The notes: generated by a model from the letters alone, not told the origin. Positions 22,532 through 35,200 are shown, counted from the first letter of the stretch. The stretch: 64,000 nt of DNA from Artocarpus heterophyllus (GCA_025403435.1 CM046341.1:16091914-16155913), one strand, 5' to 3'. Numbers and translations: made by a program.

Positions 22532-24018
22532 TGTTAGCACAAGAATAGTTACCCAAGAATGGGTGAATTGGATTTTTAAACTTTTTACAATTATTGAAAT
22601 TTTATAGATAATTGCTCAAACAACAAATGCACAAACAACTATAAATTGTGTAAAATTAAAGGTATAAGGAAAAAGAGATGCAAACGTTATATATAATGGT
22701 TCAACAAAAATACCTACATCCACTATCACCGAACAAGACCTTCACTTGACCTCTTTCACTATTTTGACGGCATTTTTGGAACAATCACTTTAAGTACAAT
22801 CTAGTGACTTGTCTACCTAAGGCTTACTATCACATCTTACAATCCACCAATTTTTCAGAGATTGGCTAATCAAAACTTCACTCTAATTTCTAAGGCTTAT
22901 AGGTAAGGCTTCGTAACCTATAACTTAAAAGGATATGATTAAGAATTTTTGGCTCACTCACAAGATAAACTTTCCAAATATAGATGAATACAATGTAAGG
23001 TATATTGGAGAGTGTGAGCAACTCTCAAGAAAATAGAGAATACGTTAGCTCAAAAGCATGTAAAGAGTATAAATACTCATTATCAAAATAGTATGAGAAA
23101 TCTTGCAATTAATACTTGATTTTGAGCGCAATGAATGGAGGTGTATATATCCTCTAAGTAAAATAACATTTTTGGATCAAAATAGCCATTGCAAATGGAA
23201 TTCAAACAGTTAGAAAACTAACCGTTATAGATTGGTCGGTAGGCCAAAAATTTAGTCCAGTAAGCTAGAATTTGAAATTTCATGAATTAAACTCCAAACG
23301 GTCATCTAACTAGCAAGCCACCTGAGGTGGCCGACAGGTCGCTTGGGACCACCAACAGGCCGGTCTTGTAAGTCCGACAAAACAACCAAAGCATGAAATT
23401 AAATTATGCTTTTAAAGCATTCTACCAACAGACCAAAACAAGGCTTTCAGGAGGTAGGTTGGCATATCTAACAGGCCAGTTTTCTTGAACTGGCAGGCCG
23501 ACAGGTTGTAAAATCCAACTTCCTATCTTTTGTAATCGGCAAGTTGACCCAACATGGTCGACATGTCGATCCTATTGAACGTAATTTCTCAAGACATGTT
23601 TACAAAATGCAGTTTTTATGAAACTTTGTTTGAATTTGTGTGCTTTTTAAGTGCGATTTTAAGTCTGCATTTTAGATACAAACTTCGAATATGAAAATAT
23701 TTTGAAGATCAAAGCAAATTATGCAAAGATTTAAAACAATTATGAATGTTAGTGTGTGTGTGATTTGAGCTAATATAAACTAATTCAAGATTGTTCCTCA
23801 CTTCCATAAGAGGCTTAAATCTAAATCAAATGACCAAGTCTTCATGAGTTCTGCCAATGCTTGATAGAGAATTCGTCCAATTATCTTGAGTTGCTATAAA
23901 TTATTTCTTCATAAAATTGCTCTACACACTCAAGATAAATAATTAGCGATTAAACAATAAATTGTTTGTTGTCATTAAAACAAAAGTAAATATATCATTT
24001 GAAGCCTTGTAGCCAACA
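22532..24018 (-). repeat. 5' LTR of the LTR-gag-LTR element (copy B)
   Basis: 1487 bp. On the minus strand it runs from TGTTGGCTACAAGG to CTTGTGCTAACA. It is the uninterrupted partner of 17561-21101. No target duplication can be tested because copy A has lost its outer end. Confidence 0.85.
23235..23575 (+). repeat. CGGCAGGCC-like motif cluster in LTR copy B
   Basis: Equivalent of the cluster at 20205-20515. Units include TCGGTAGGCC, GCCGACAGGTCGC, CCAACAGGCCGGTC, GGCAGGCCGACAGG and GTCGACATGTCGATCC. Confidence 0.65.
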
Positions 24019-24244
24019 AAGGAGTGTTATTAAATCAAGTGTCCAGCATTAGCACATGAACACCTCGTTACATACATAAAACATGTATCATCAAAAAGGA
24101 GGCAAATGCATCCATAATAAGGGCGTTTGCATAATAATAATTGCAAAAAAAAAAAAAAGAAAAAAAAGGAGGCATTTACCCATGTAATAACAGTTCCAAA
24201 ACCTTAAGTACCAGGTTTCAAAAAGAAAAAGCAACACAAGGCAT

Positions 24245-26107
24245 CAAAAGCCAGCATATTCACTGCCTTCAAATTGTGTTTGATGACTTTGAGAAGGCTG
24301 TGTCAAATTTTCCATAATGTCTAGGCCAGAACCTTGCACCTGCACAAGTTGGGAGGTTGAAGAGGCTGTATTGGGTTGGGAGGTTGAAGGGGCTGCATCA
24401 TCTCTCATAGCTATAGTTCTATTACCCTGTCCAAGCCTCACAACCAGTGGGAACCATGTGCTCCACAGCATCAATAAGACCCTGAACAAAAATAAACATG
24501 TTAACAAATTTAAATTAAAATTAAAATCTTAATGAAACTAGATTAAAAAATTAAAAACTTAAATTTAAGTTACCTTTTATCTTAGAGAAAAAAGAAAGTT
24601 ACCTTTTGTCTATCTGACATGATTGTCCAAGGCTTTTCATCTATGTCTCTCCCCAAGGCTCTAACCAACTCAAGAAACCAATACTAATTATCACTGTTTT
24701 CTTGCTCTACTATAGCATAAGCAAGAGGGTAAAAACCAAGGTTTGCGTCTACTCCTACACCAGCTAGTAGGATACCACCATAAGCACCATTCAAATGGTA
24801 GCCATCAAGACAATAAATGGCCTAAAACCACTTTAAAATCCTGTTGCAGCTCCTTTTAAGCAGATAAATAATCTTTTGAAAACAGGTGGTGGTTGGAGAC
24901 CAAGAACACCTTGAATAATAGCAATGCTTCCAAGAATGGTCATAAGCAAAACTTCAACATATTTTCTTAATTTTGTGCAAGACTCAGCATGGCCTTCCTT
25001 TGCCAAAACCCTGCCTTTCCCTCGTTCCCTATACAGCTTCTGTCTATTCACACCTAAATCAAACCTATCTTTCAAAGACCTCCTCATAGTCTCAATACTT
25101 AAGTTGGGATTTGTTCTAAGCTCATCATGTAACATATTGGCGATCCAAGTGGAAGTAGCACATTTGTTTTTCATGACAACTTGGCATGTATTTTGGTCTT
25201 TAAATATCTTCACCATGAATAAGTTACCATCAGGCGATGCCGAGGCATGGAATCTACAAGGGCAATCTGTAACTTTACAACGTATGGTTACTCGTTCTTT
25301 ACAGTACTTAAATCTTTTTTGATTTCAAACCCTTTTTCTAATATCATACTCCAAAACATGATTGCTGACTCCCTTGTAAGTGTTGAACACTTGCCATAAT
25401 TCCAAACAAACACCTCCATTTTCAACTCCTGGTTCCCTTGTAGGCCTTGGTATTCTCTCATTTAGGTTCGCATCTGAGTCACTTCTTGTCTACCACCTCT
25501 ATGTAATGGATTATCACTATCATAAAATTGTTCATGATCCTTTCACGCAGTCTAAACTCAAAATCAGAGTCATCTGTTGGAGAAGACAGATCTCCATTTG
25601 CTTCTATGACATGAACATCCACAAAATCCTCGTTTAAATCATCTTTTCCTGATTAGACAACTCATCTTCCCTGTCACAGCCTCCACCACTAGCTCCATCA
25701 GACTCCATGTTAGCGGAAAGTGGTGGTTCATGGTTTAAGTGCTTTATACCAACGCGTTGGACATGGGCACACTTAACTCTAATCATGATCACATTGTTTA
25801 GATTGTTATTCAACTCAAACATTCTCATCAAGCTTGTATCATTAATTATGTCTAACTTCAGCTTACCACGTCTTATGTTAGCTTCAATATAAAAAACCAC
25901 GTTGAAGTTGATAATTACTTCACCAAATGCTTCATTTGATTTGTCCCTCAACAACCCTATATACAAGGCATAATCTAACTCACCCTTCCATGGCTCCAAA
26001 TACATTCCATCAACAACTTGAACTTTGTGAACAACCCTTTTTTCAGCAAAAAAAACCAGCCCTGTATGAATGTACAAAACACAACAAAAAATCTTGTCAA
26101 CATACAA
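24245..26107 (-). pseudogene. Mutator-like (MULE) transposase 2, internally deleted
   Basis: Right to left: an N-terminal region at 26107-25634 ending in an acidic Ser/Gly-rich linker, then a MuDR-type DNA-binding region at 25320-25205 (KRFKYCKERVTIRCKVTDCPCRFHA). A conserved block follows at 25216-24960 (TSTWIANMLHDELRTNPN). The catalytic core starts at 24825-24720 (YCLDGYHLNGAYGG ... GVGVDANLGFYPLAYAIVEQ), with an in-frame TAG at 24686-24684, and continues to IMSDRQK near 24610. An intron with GT/AG-like ends then appears to lead to GLIDAVEHMVP (24485-24450). After that the frame jumps straight to a Ser/Thr/Gln-rich C-terminal tail ending at 24245. Most of the downstream catalytic and SWIM region is missing. 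Non-functional. Confidence 0.82.
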
Positions 26108-26263
26108 TTAAAAATATATTATACCTAATACCTAAACCAACAGATGGAAATAAAAGCTAAATATATAGCATGTTTATAGCATAAAAACATAACAAGCTTC
26201 AAACTTGATCAAAAGAATACCAAAAACTTGTCTGGAAGGAAAATCACCAAAAATATACGAGAA

Positions 26264-26957
26264 TCCCTAACATATGAACACAAAAAAAACTAATTTTTTC
26301 TTCAAATCGGTAGACCAAAAAAAAAAAAGAATACTCAATATGTCATGTAAAATATTAAAAAAAAAAAAGACACTTTTTAACATCTGTATCTATTACCTCA
26401 CCCCTAACACATAAAGCACATAAAAAAGCCACCCTTTTCTTCAAACAATTAGAACAAGAAACAAGAAATAATCAATATGTGAACTAATAGCCAAAAAGAT
26501 CATTATTGTCACATTTTATAACAAGAAACAAGAAATAATCAATATGTGAACTAATAGCCAAAAAGATCATTATTTTCACATTTATCTTTTTTCCCTCAAA
26601 GCTTCAAACTTGAGAAATCCTAACACATGAAGCACATTAAAAAAACCATTTTTCCTTAAAATCAATAGAGAAAAAAAAAAAGAAAACAAAAAGACTCAAA
26701 ACATCGACTAAAAACAAAAAGATCAATTTTTTTTTTTCACGTCTATCACTTTTCCCTCAAAGCTCAAAACTTAAAAAAAATAAAATAAAATAAAATAAAA
26801 TAACCCTAACACATATAGCGCATTAGAAAACCATTTTTTTCTTCAAATCAGTAGAGAAAAAAAAGAAATACTCAATATGTCATCTAAAAACCAACAAGAA
26901 TAATTCTTTTTTCAGGCCTAGCTTTTTTCTGTCCAAGCTTCAAACTTGATAAAAACC
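26264..26957. repeat. Degenerate tandem array at the 5' side of MULE 2
   Basis: Four head-to-tail units of about 140-210 bp. Each starts near CCTAACACATxxAGCxCAT (26264, 26401, 26614, 26804) and continues with TTTTTCTTCAAATCxxTAGA, an A-rich run, ACTCAATATGTCAT and a CTTCAAACTTGA end. Within the second unit a 66-bp segment is itself duplicated (26453-26585). Confidence 0.75.
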
Positions 26958-28084
26958 AACAGTTCTATCCACTTGCATGTACTCTTCATGTCGTGACCCA
27001 CACAGTCTAGAAAAAGACCACTCTTGCTTCGAAAAAGCTTCAAGGCGTCATCTATGGAGGTAGATGAAGATTACGTGCAAGGAAAAGCCAAAACGACAAA
27101 GGTCTGAGATTAAGAGTCACCCTGCTAAGGAAGAAGATATCCTCCCACCAGCCATTATATAACACTTTCAAATGGAACGTTTTCATTTTAGTCTCTTGTG
27201 CTGTTTTTTATAATCAAGCAGTTAAATAATTGTGTTTGGTTACAAGTATAAGCATCTGACACTAAAAGGGTATTTTTGGATTTTCACAAGTGGAAAAAAA
27301 TATTGTTGAACAAAAGAAGGTATAGATTTAACACAAATCTATAATCTAAGGACATATATATATATATATATACAACTGTCCAAAATCTGAGGTATAATTT
27401 TTCCAAAACCTTTAAATACAAAGTATAAAAATGAAAAAAAAAAAACCTTTTATTTATTTATTTGTTTGTTTGTTTTTACCGAAACTTCCACTGGAAATAG
27501 TAGGTAATAGAAGGATAACAAACTGAATTAAACTAGCTTCATCAATAGGCAATTGGGGTTGGAAATAATAATGTATGTTCCTTTTTATTTTGTTACGTCA
27601 TTTTCTGTCTGGTGAAACTTTTCAATTCGCATTGTTGAATATATAATTCATTTGTGTTAAGAAAGTGTCAGCTATTATATGAGCAACCAGTCTCAAAAAA
27701 AAAAAAAAAAAAAAGAACTAATATACAAGTAAAATCACAAAAAGTTGTGGTTGAATGATGACAATTCCGTTTGGTTTTTTGTTCACACTTTTGTCTCTTT
27801 TTTTTTTCGTCTTCAAGCTGTGATTCGTTGACGAAGGCTGCAAGAGGCGGCTGCAATGTTTTTCTATCACGCGCCTGGAAAATTTCAGCTTGGTTTGCAG
27901 TTAAAGTCAAAGTAATTGTCTTGTCCATGAATGTTGTATGGTTGTGTTGTTCATCAACTTTGCATTGTAAAATTAACAATTCATTTCTTTCTCTGCTATT
28001 CAAAATTCATTTCCCATTCCATATTTTCTCTGAATTCTTGATAAAGGGGAGGGAAAAAAATTTTCAATCTTTTAGCTTCAAGGT
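26958..28084. other. Spacer and upstream region of NBS-LRR copy 2
   Basis: Contains a segment at 27300-27410 that is the inverse of part of the 195-bp tandem unit at 17040-17160, and within it a (TA)n run at 27356-27372. About 300 bp directly before the ATG at 28085 would be promoter and leader of the NBS-LRR gene. No further gene was found. The ORFs at 27668-28100 are not supported. Confidence 0.5.
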
Positions 28085-30906
28085 ATGGCCGAAGTTCTGA
28101 TTGCCAACATCTTAGAACAGTTGGGATCGCTCGCATGTGAAAAGATGGAAGAAGTGAGGATGATCACTAGTGTTCATAAAGAAGTTGAAAATCTCAGCAG
28201 AAATCTCCAAGTCATTCAAGCTATGCTACTCAATGCTGGGAAACGATAAATTGCTAAGGCTACGGTGAGAAGTTGGTCAGATGAGCTACGATATGTGTCA
28301 CACGACATGGATGATCTGTTGGATGAGTGGATTACGGCTCTTGACAGAAGAAGAAGAAAAAGAAGAAGAAGGTGATGATGTGAATATTCTTTCTACAAAA
28401 AAGGTATGGTTCTCTATACTATCTTCTTGCTTTCCTTGTGTTGAGTTCCAAAAAGTGTCCATGTCATTGTTGTTACATTGCTTGCAAGATAAAAGAATTG
28501 GATAAAGAGGTTTGGTGCTATTTCCATTGAGAAATGTAAATACAATTAAAACGCAAGGATCATCAATGAAAAACATGAAAGGAAAAAGATTGCCCGTTTT
28601 GTCGATATGTCCGAAATGTACGGACAAGATAAAGAAGAGGAAGCTTTGATAAGTAAGTTGTTATGCGAGAGTAATCAAGATGGGATGGGGCTTGTGGCTA
28701 TACCTATTGTGGGAGGAGGAGGAATTGGCAAAACCACTCTTGCTCGAGTTGCATATAATGATAACAAGGTTAAGGCCCTTTTTGAGGAAGTAATTTGGCA
28801 GTGTCCAAGACCTTTTAATGAGATTCGGATTGCAAAAGCAATCATTGAATTTCTTGAAGGTAGTGTGCCTAATGTACTTGGCATGAAATCTTTGTTGAAA
28901 TGTGTTCACAAAACAATTGAAGGAAGGAGGTTTCTGCTTTTCCTTGTTGATGTATGGATTAAGGATGCTAAGCAACGGGAACCATTAAAAGAAGCGCTTG
29001 AGAATGGCGCTACAGGAAGTAACATTTTGGTGACAATGCAAAAGAAAGAAGTTGTCGTCATGGTGGAAGCAGAAGCTCATATGATTTCCATTGAAGCTTT
29101 GCCTAGGGAGGCTCGTTGGACCATTTTTACTCAATTAGCATTCTTTGGCGGGAATAAAAGTTGGCAAATAGAAGAAATGGGGAAGCAAAATGCACTCAAG
29201 TGCAAAGATTTGCTTCTCGTTGTAAAGATTTTGGCAAGTGTCGTGCTATAAAGAAGACTAGCAACAGTGGGAGGATGCCTTGCATGGCAAATTATTGGAA
29301 ATAGAAGACGTCAAGATGAATACATTAATTTTTCTCCAGTTGAAAAACGTTGTTTATTTATATTGTTCGATTGTTCCAAAAGATCATAGGATTGACAAGG
29401 ACGATTTAATTGAGATATGGATGTCTAGAGGTTATTTAAGTCGGATCAATGAGAAAGAAGGTCAAAATTGATTTGAAAGCTTGGCAATACGGCATTTCTT
29501 TCGAGACTTTGAAAAAGATTATGATGGAAAAATTATAAGTTGTAAAATTCATAGCATGATACATGACTTCATTCAGTACCTCACAGAAAATAAATGTTAA
29601 ATCATGGAGGTACAAGGTATCAGGAAGACAATGGACCAAATAAAAGCAAAGACCTGTCGCGTCACAAATGCACTAGATTGAGAGACCAACATTCCTAGGT
29701 CAGTTTTGCCCAAGAACAATTGTTTGCATACACTCTTCATTACATCGGCACGACAACTAAACAGATTAAGTTGTGAGTTGCTCTTGCATCTTACATGTGT
29801 GATGGCACATTTGAACAACTACCAGAAGGAATCGATAAGTTAGTACATCTCAGATATCTCGGCCTGTGCCTAACTCAATATGTAGGTTATTTAATCTGCA
29901 AATCTTGAAAGTGAAGCATTGTCGTTGGCTTAAACAACTACCAAAGGGGATAGGAAATCTTCCGAACTTACATCTATATATTGATGGGTGTGTAAACCTA
30001 CAACAATTGCCAAAAGATAATGCAAAATTTTTACTTGCCTTAGGACTTTGGACATGTTTGTACTGCCTAATTATGACGATAATGAGGCACAAAAAACTTG
30101 AAGATTTGAAATCTTTGGTACTTATCATGGCATTTTTTCAGTATACTTGGATGCTTTTAACCTACAAAATTATGAGATAGAACAACTCAGAGGAAAAGAA
30201 GACCTCAGTGATTTGAAACTTACTTTCTATTCGACAATTGGGTGGGATCGTGTGAAATACTCGAGGCATGACAACCACATCCAAATCCAAATTTGAAATC
30301 CCTCAAGATCAGAGAATACTATGGTGAAGCCCTTAACCTTAGTTGGATGATGAAGTTGATTAATCCCAAGAGGCTCACACTTGATTGTTTCTTCGGCTGT
30401 GAATTGTTGCCTCCTTTGGGAAAACTGCCCTCATTTGAATCACTATACTTGGTTGGTTTGAAGAGAGTGGAAAAGTCGGGGCTCAAATTTCTCTGAGTAG
30501 AAACTGACAAGACGAGCAAATTGCATTCCCAAAGTTGAAATTGCTCGTTTTCATTTGCTCCATCACTGGAAAGAGTGGGATGCAAAAGTGGAAGAAGAAG
30601 ATCAACATAGTTGTGGTGTAACAATTAATGCCATGTCATCAATCCTTGGAGATTTCATTCTGCAGTAGCCTAGAAGCACTATCAGGGTTCCTCCAGACCA
30701 CACCACTGCAGATATTGACAATCAACTGTTGCCACATGCTCCAAAAACATTGCCAGGAACGGGCAGGAAAAGACAGCCTCAAGATTTCCCATGTGCCGAA
30801 CATCAAAATTGACGAGTGCTTTGACAGGGAAGGGGACTCTCATTGTGAAAAAAATTTCATGAACTTCTTTAAATCTCCTCAGAACAAAAACTTAAAGAGA
30901 AAATAA
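28085..30906 (+). pseudogene. CC-NBS-LRR resistance-gene relic, copy 2 (with 5' end)
   Basis: Intracellular immune receptor gene in decay. From ATG 28085 the Rx-type N-terminal coiled coil starts (MAEVLIANILEQLGSLACEK). It hits TAA at codon 55 (28247-28249), then reads on to an MDDLLDEW motif near 28308 before an Arg/Glu-rich frame change. The NBS has a good P-loop at 28711-28740 (GGGGIGKTTLA), a degenerate kinase-2 (LLFLVDVW, 28930-28956), RNBS-B with TMQKK, and a degraded GLPL (DLLLV). The NBS frame stops at 29249-29251. The winged-helix, IHS (for MHD) and LRR remnants then follow in several frames, as in copy 1. Copy 1 and copy 2 share most lesions, so decay largely preceded duplication. 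Function as a receptor is very unlikely. Confidence 0.88.
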
Positions 30907-31323
30907 AATTGCATGCATACAGAGACCTGACATCGTGCTGGTTAATATTAAAGTCAGAAAAAAATCAATCCATTTCACTAGCCAATAGCCATTAGAGCTA
31001 TGGAACTCTAAGAAACTAGTTCTGAGCTTTGTCAGTAGTCAAATGCCAAGCATCAAATCCATGGTCCATGCAAAGGCAATGTATTGCTATACATCTTTAT
31101 CCGTCTTTCTTTTGGAGATAAAAGTATGCTCTTAGTGATGCATGCACTTGCTAACTACTTCAAGTGCAAGAGAGGACCGTTCTTAAACTTCTAAAGTCGT
31201 GCATTCTTGCAATTTAGATCCATCTTTGATCCTTTTTCAATTTTTTTTTATCATCATTAATGCAGCAGTTTGACATTTACATGAATGATTTAATTATTTT
31301 CTTATAACACAGGCCTGTTTATC
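28771..31323 (+). repeat. Segmental duplication, copy 2
   Basis: Partner of 2680-5223, about 26.1 kb apart in direct orientation. This copy is flanked by its natural upstream gene sequence, so it is the likely donor or the more original locus. Confidence 0.92.
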
Positions 31324-32217
31324 TGCGAGGAAATAATAGCTCTTCCATAAAAACTTCAGTTCACCTTATGTTGCCAAAACTTTTCTGTTGAAGCAAACAT
31401 CCATCACTTCAAAAAAAGAAGCAAAGATCCATGACTCACCATCAAATGTCGTTTTTTGTGCTTGATATTGAATTAACAAATCAGCTGTTGCAAAGACTAT
31501 AGATACACTTCCATTGTAACAAATTAATTCTCAAACTGCTCAATTGGGGAGTTTCTTTTCCTCTAAGCAATATTGCCAATATTCAGCAGCACCCCACTGC
31601 ATTGTAATTCCTTAAATTCTTTATGCATGTATGATTGTATCTATGGATGGTTACTGTCAATAAATATGATGAGAAAAGACAGAACAATGACTGTTTTGGC
31701 AAATGATTTTTTTTTTTTTTTTCACATAACGTCTCTTTAAGAAGGCAGCAGAGAGCATAATTCTAACCAAAGACCAAAAGATGTACCTATAACAATGTCG
31801 ATAGAATGTGGTTGCAAGCCTTTATAAACTAATTAGTGAGAAGTCACACAAAATTACAAATTAAAAAAAAAATACATAAAAATTAAATGTTTCACATCCC
31901 ACGACATGAAAATACTCAATGCAGCAAGGATGAATACATTTCGATTTTTTTCTTATTTCAGGAAAGGGGAAGGGATTCATGGCTAAATTCATCATCCCCA
32001 AGTTGAACGAATAATGATGCCAAGAGCATAGAGATGAGAAAATTACCGTACAAGAAGGGAAGAGAATCTGGTTGCTCAAAACAAATGAAGATTTATTGCA
32101 TTTCTAGGCTTCCAGCTTCTCATAGTCATCATATTTGATGAATTTGCAGTTGAAAACGTCCAGCATATATAGCTGAATCTGATCAGGAGACGAAGTCCAG
32201 TTGAGTTATTCTAATAA
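31324..32217. other. Intergenic region between NBS-LRR relic and UVR-motif gene
   Basis: No ORF of note. A T run is at 31709-31722. The part next to 32217 is the 3' untranslated region of the minus-strand gene. Confidence 0.6.
32092..32097 (-). terminator. Probable polyadenylation signal of the UVR-motif gene
   Basis: AATAAA on the minus strand, about 120 bases after the stop codon at 32218. Plant signals are loose, so this is a candidate only. Confidence 0.45.
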
Positions 32218-35200
32218 TCATGACAGAGAAAAATCAACAGATGCTGCCAATTCTTCTAGTTGGTTCTTCCCAAGGTTGGCTACAAGCTCCATGGAAATGA
32301 AGTGCTTTGGTATATTTGCAAAGTCTTCCACCTTGAAATCATAAACTGGCTGCAGCTCTTTCGCTTCTAAATCTGCTGCCTCAGCCTCTGCAAGAAGGAG
32401 GTTAGCTTCTTCTAGATTGCCAAGCTCCAAAGCCGCTGCTCTTTCAGCTGTAGCAGAACCTGCTGTTAAAAGCAGCCTCTCAAATCTTGCCATCGCTACC
32501 TCTTTTTCCTTGGACGAAACAAGCACCTCTGTCTCCTGAAGTTTCTCAATTGTGTCTTTAATTTCTCCCTCGAGCTTCTCAAGCTCTGATACAGCTCTTT
32601 TCATGTCAAGCTGTACGCTATCCTTTTCCACCATCAATGACTTTGCCTCCGCAGCTATTCGTGCCGCTTCCTTAAAATTTCGTGCAGCAGCAGCCACTTT
32701 CTTTTCTGCTTCCAGCTCTGGTACTCTTTTGTCGATATAAATAATCTGCTGCTTGGACGATGCTGTATCTTGCTGGATGCTAGATTTTCTTGTAGACAGT
32801 TCCTGGAAGTAGTTAAAAGATATTTATTTTTCAGCTGATGGCATTGCTGAGTTAATTTTGAATTTCCGAACGTTGTACGAAACCTTTTTACGCTCAATTT
32901 AAAATGTGGAACAAAAAATTAAAAAATAAATATAAAAATAAAAAGTCACAAAGCTTTTGTATTTTTCTCCTTCTGCAACTAACATGTTTAAAATATATCA
33001 CATAACACCTCTATAATAATAAGAGCCAGTCGTAGTCATTAGTCCGTTAACACAAGTGCAAGGCCTCTTTATTGATAATTTTCTGCCTATGCAATATGGT
33101 TTGATGATGGCTATAACTCTCATCTATTTCCCTCTTTCTACAATCAAGTTCTTTTTTTCAATTTTTTTAGGGATGAATCAAATAAATTATAGGAGTCACT
33201 CCAATTTTTTGGCATAAATGCAAAAGACAGGAAGGGAAACTGGGAAACTAACCTGTAGTGAAGCTCGTGAACTCGAAATCACCTGTTGCATCATTTGGAC
33301 GTCATCAGAAAGTTTCTCTTCAGTCTTTGCAAGCCTCACCCTATCTTCCCTAGATTTCAAAACAGAAACCATCAGATTTTTTCTAAGCCTAACAACTTCC
33401 TTGAATGTCTTTGCTTCCTCTGCAGAAGCATTCCCAAGTTCCCTCAATTTTGCTTCCTTTTCTTCCTCTTGACTGATGTACTCATCAATTTCTTTCTTTT
33501 TTGTTGACAAGGCTTCACTCTCCAAGTCTATCTTGGAAAGGCCAGATTGCAAGTCACCAACCTTTGAATCAATGTTTGATCGCATCTCCTGAAAACCAGA
33601 GACCACATCAGCGATCCTTTTATCAACTGCTTCGATGTTGCATTCGGTCTCTGCTATTTCCTGTTCTTTTTGTTTCACAAGAACAAGCAGCTTTTGCAGT
33701 TCATCCATCAGATCATCCTTTCTCTTACAAAGAGAGTCTCTTTCTTTCTTGTCATCCTCAACGGAGTGTTCAATGGAAGTATCTAATACACTACGTGCTT
33801 CATTTATGATATGTGACTCGATTTCCAATTCCATTTTCTTGGCCTCCAAGGCTTCAGTTGTTGTAAGCCATTTTTCCATTTGAGTCAAAGGCACTTCTTG
33901 TGCTATCCTTATAACCAAATCTGCTTTATTTAAAGCATCCTGTGTAATAAATTCATGTGCAAAAGGATTGATCTTTTCATTCCACATACACAAACTCATA
34001 AACTTATGAACTTGTGGGAAATCCGTAATTAGCAGAAGTTGGAAAATCATTAATAGAAAGATCAGAAACCAAAATTATAGACAATTTGTCATAATCAAGA
34101 GCATAAGTATTGGGGCCGTTTCGTATTGTTTTCAAAATAGGTGAAAATGCTTTTGTTTTGGAAAATGAAAATTTTTTGAGAATTATGCTGAGAGTGTTTT
34201 TAAAATTTTTTTCTTGAAAAACGTGCGAAAACATTTCCAAAAATTCTGAGAATAAAAACAAACAGGCCCATTGGGTATCGCTAAAAAAAAAAAATTGCAG
34301 ACATCTGGCTGATTGTGGAAAAATCTGTCATCCAAAGAAGTTGGAAATCATTTTAATAAAGACTAACAAGAAAAAGCACGGCCTCAGTTCATAGACAATA
34401 GCAATGGATGTAATTTCATTTGCACAATTCACAAACTACATATGTCATCAAAACTCATGCACATAAGAATTAGATGTCACTCCATTTCCATTTCCACAGA
34501 GAAATTCATAAGCAACTAAGGAAATTCACACAAATCTGGTTAATAATGGGGAAATCCATAACTTTGCAAATCTTGGGTCTTTTTGCATTATAGTCTCTAC
34601 AAGACTTGATTTTACAAAGCAAAAGCACCATTTTTATCTCATTCATGTATTTAAAATAATAAAAAAAAAGACTATAATTTTCTCAATTGGAACTCATTCC
34701 ACATACGAAAAGATTCACAAACGTCTAGTTCATCATGGTTAAATCCATTCCCTAGCTCAAACAAATTCAAAAATCATACTTCTCCTATAAGCTAAATAAA
34801 TATAAAGTAAAGGCACCAAACCTTTGCAAATTGGTCAAGCAGAGAAGCGCACTCCTCCTCGGCTGCAATCTGCGACGTCAAAAAATCCTCCATTCTTGAC
34901 TCCACGGCATCGCATTCCGCCTCGGCGTCCCTCAGTGCCACCACGAGGGACTGTCTCTCCTCTTCAGCCGTCGCCAGGCTATCACTGAGCCTCTCGGCGG
35001 TCTCGAAATCCTCCGACTCGCACGCCTCGTTCAGCCGCCTCTCCAGCTCCACGTAGGCCTCCGAAGCCCCGCGCAGCCTCTCCGCCGCTCTTCTCCTCCT
35101 CGAGATCGCCTCCTTCCGGGATTCCGACACCGCCGCCGCCGATCGCCTCGCAAGCTCGAGCTTCTCCGAGATCTTTACTTTGATTTGCTCCAATAGAACC

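Noticed and set aside
27356..27372. (TA)n microsatellite
   Set aside because: Ordinary simple repeat; no structure beyond it.
17040..27410. Shared segment interpreted as MULE terminal inverted repeats
   Set aside because: Relative to the transposase direction the segment points inward in one case and outward in the other, and the tandem copy is unexplained.
28085..29251. Functional NBS-LRR gene
   Set aside because: Stop at codon 55, frame change after the coiled coil, degenerate kinase-2 and GLPL motifs, and further stops make a working receptor implausible.
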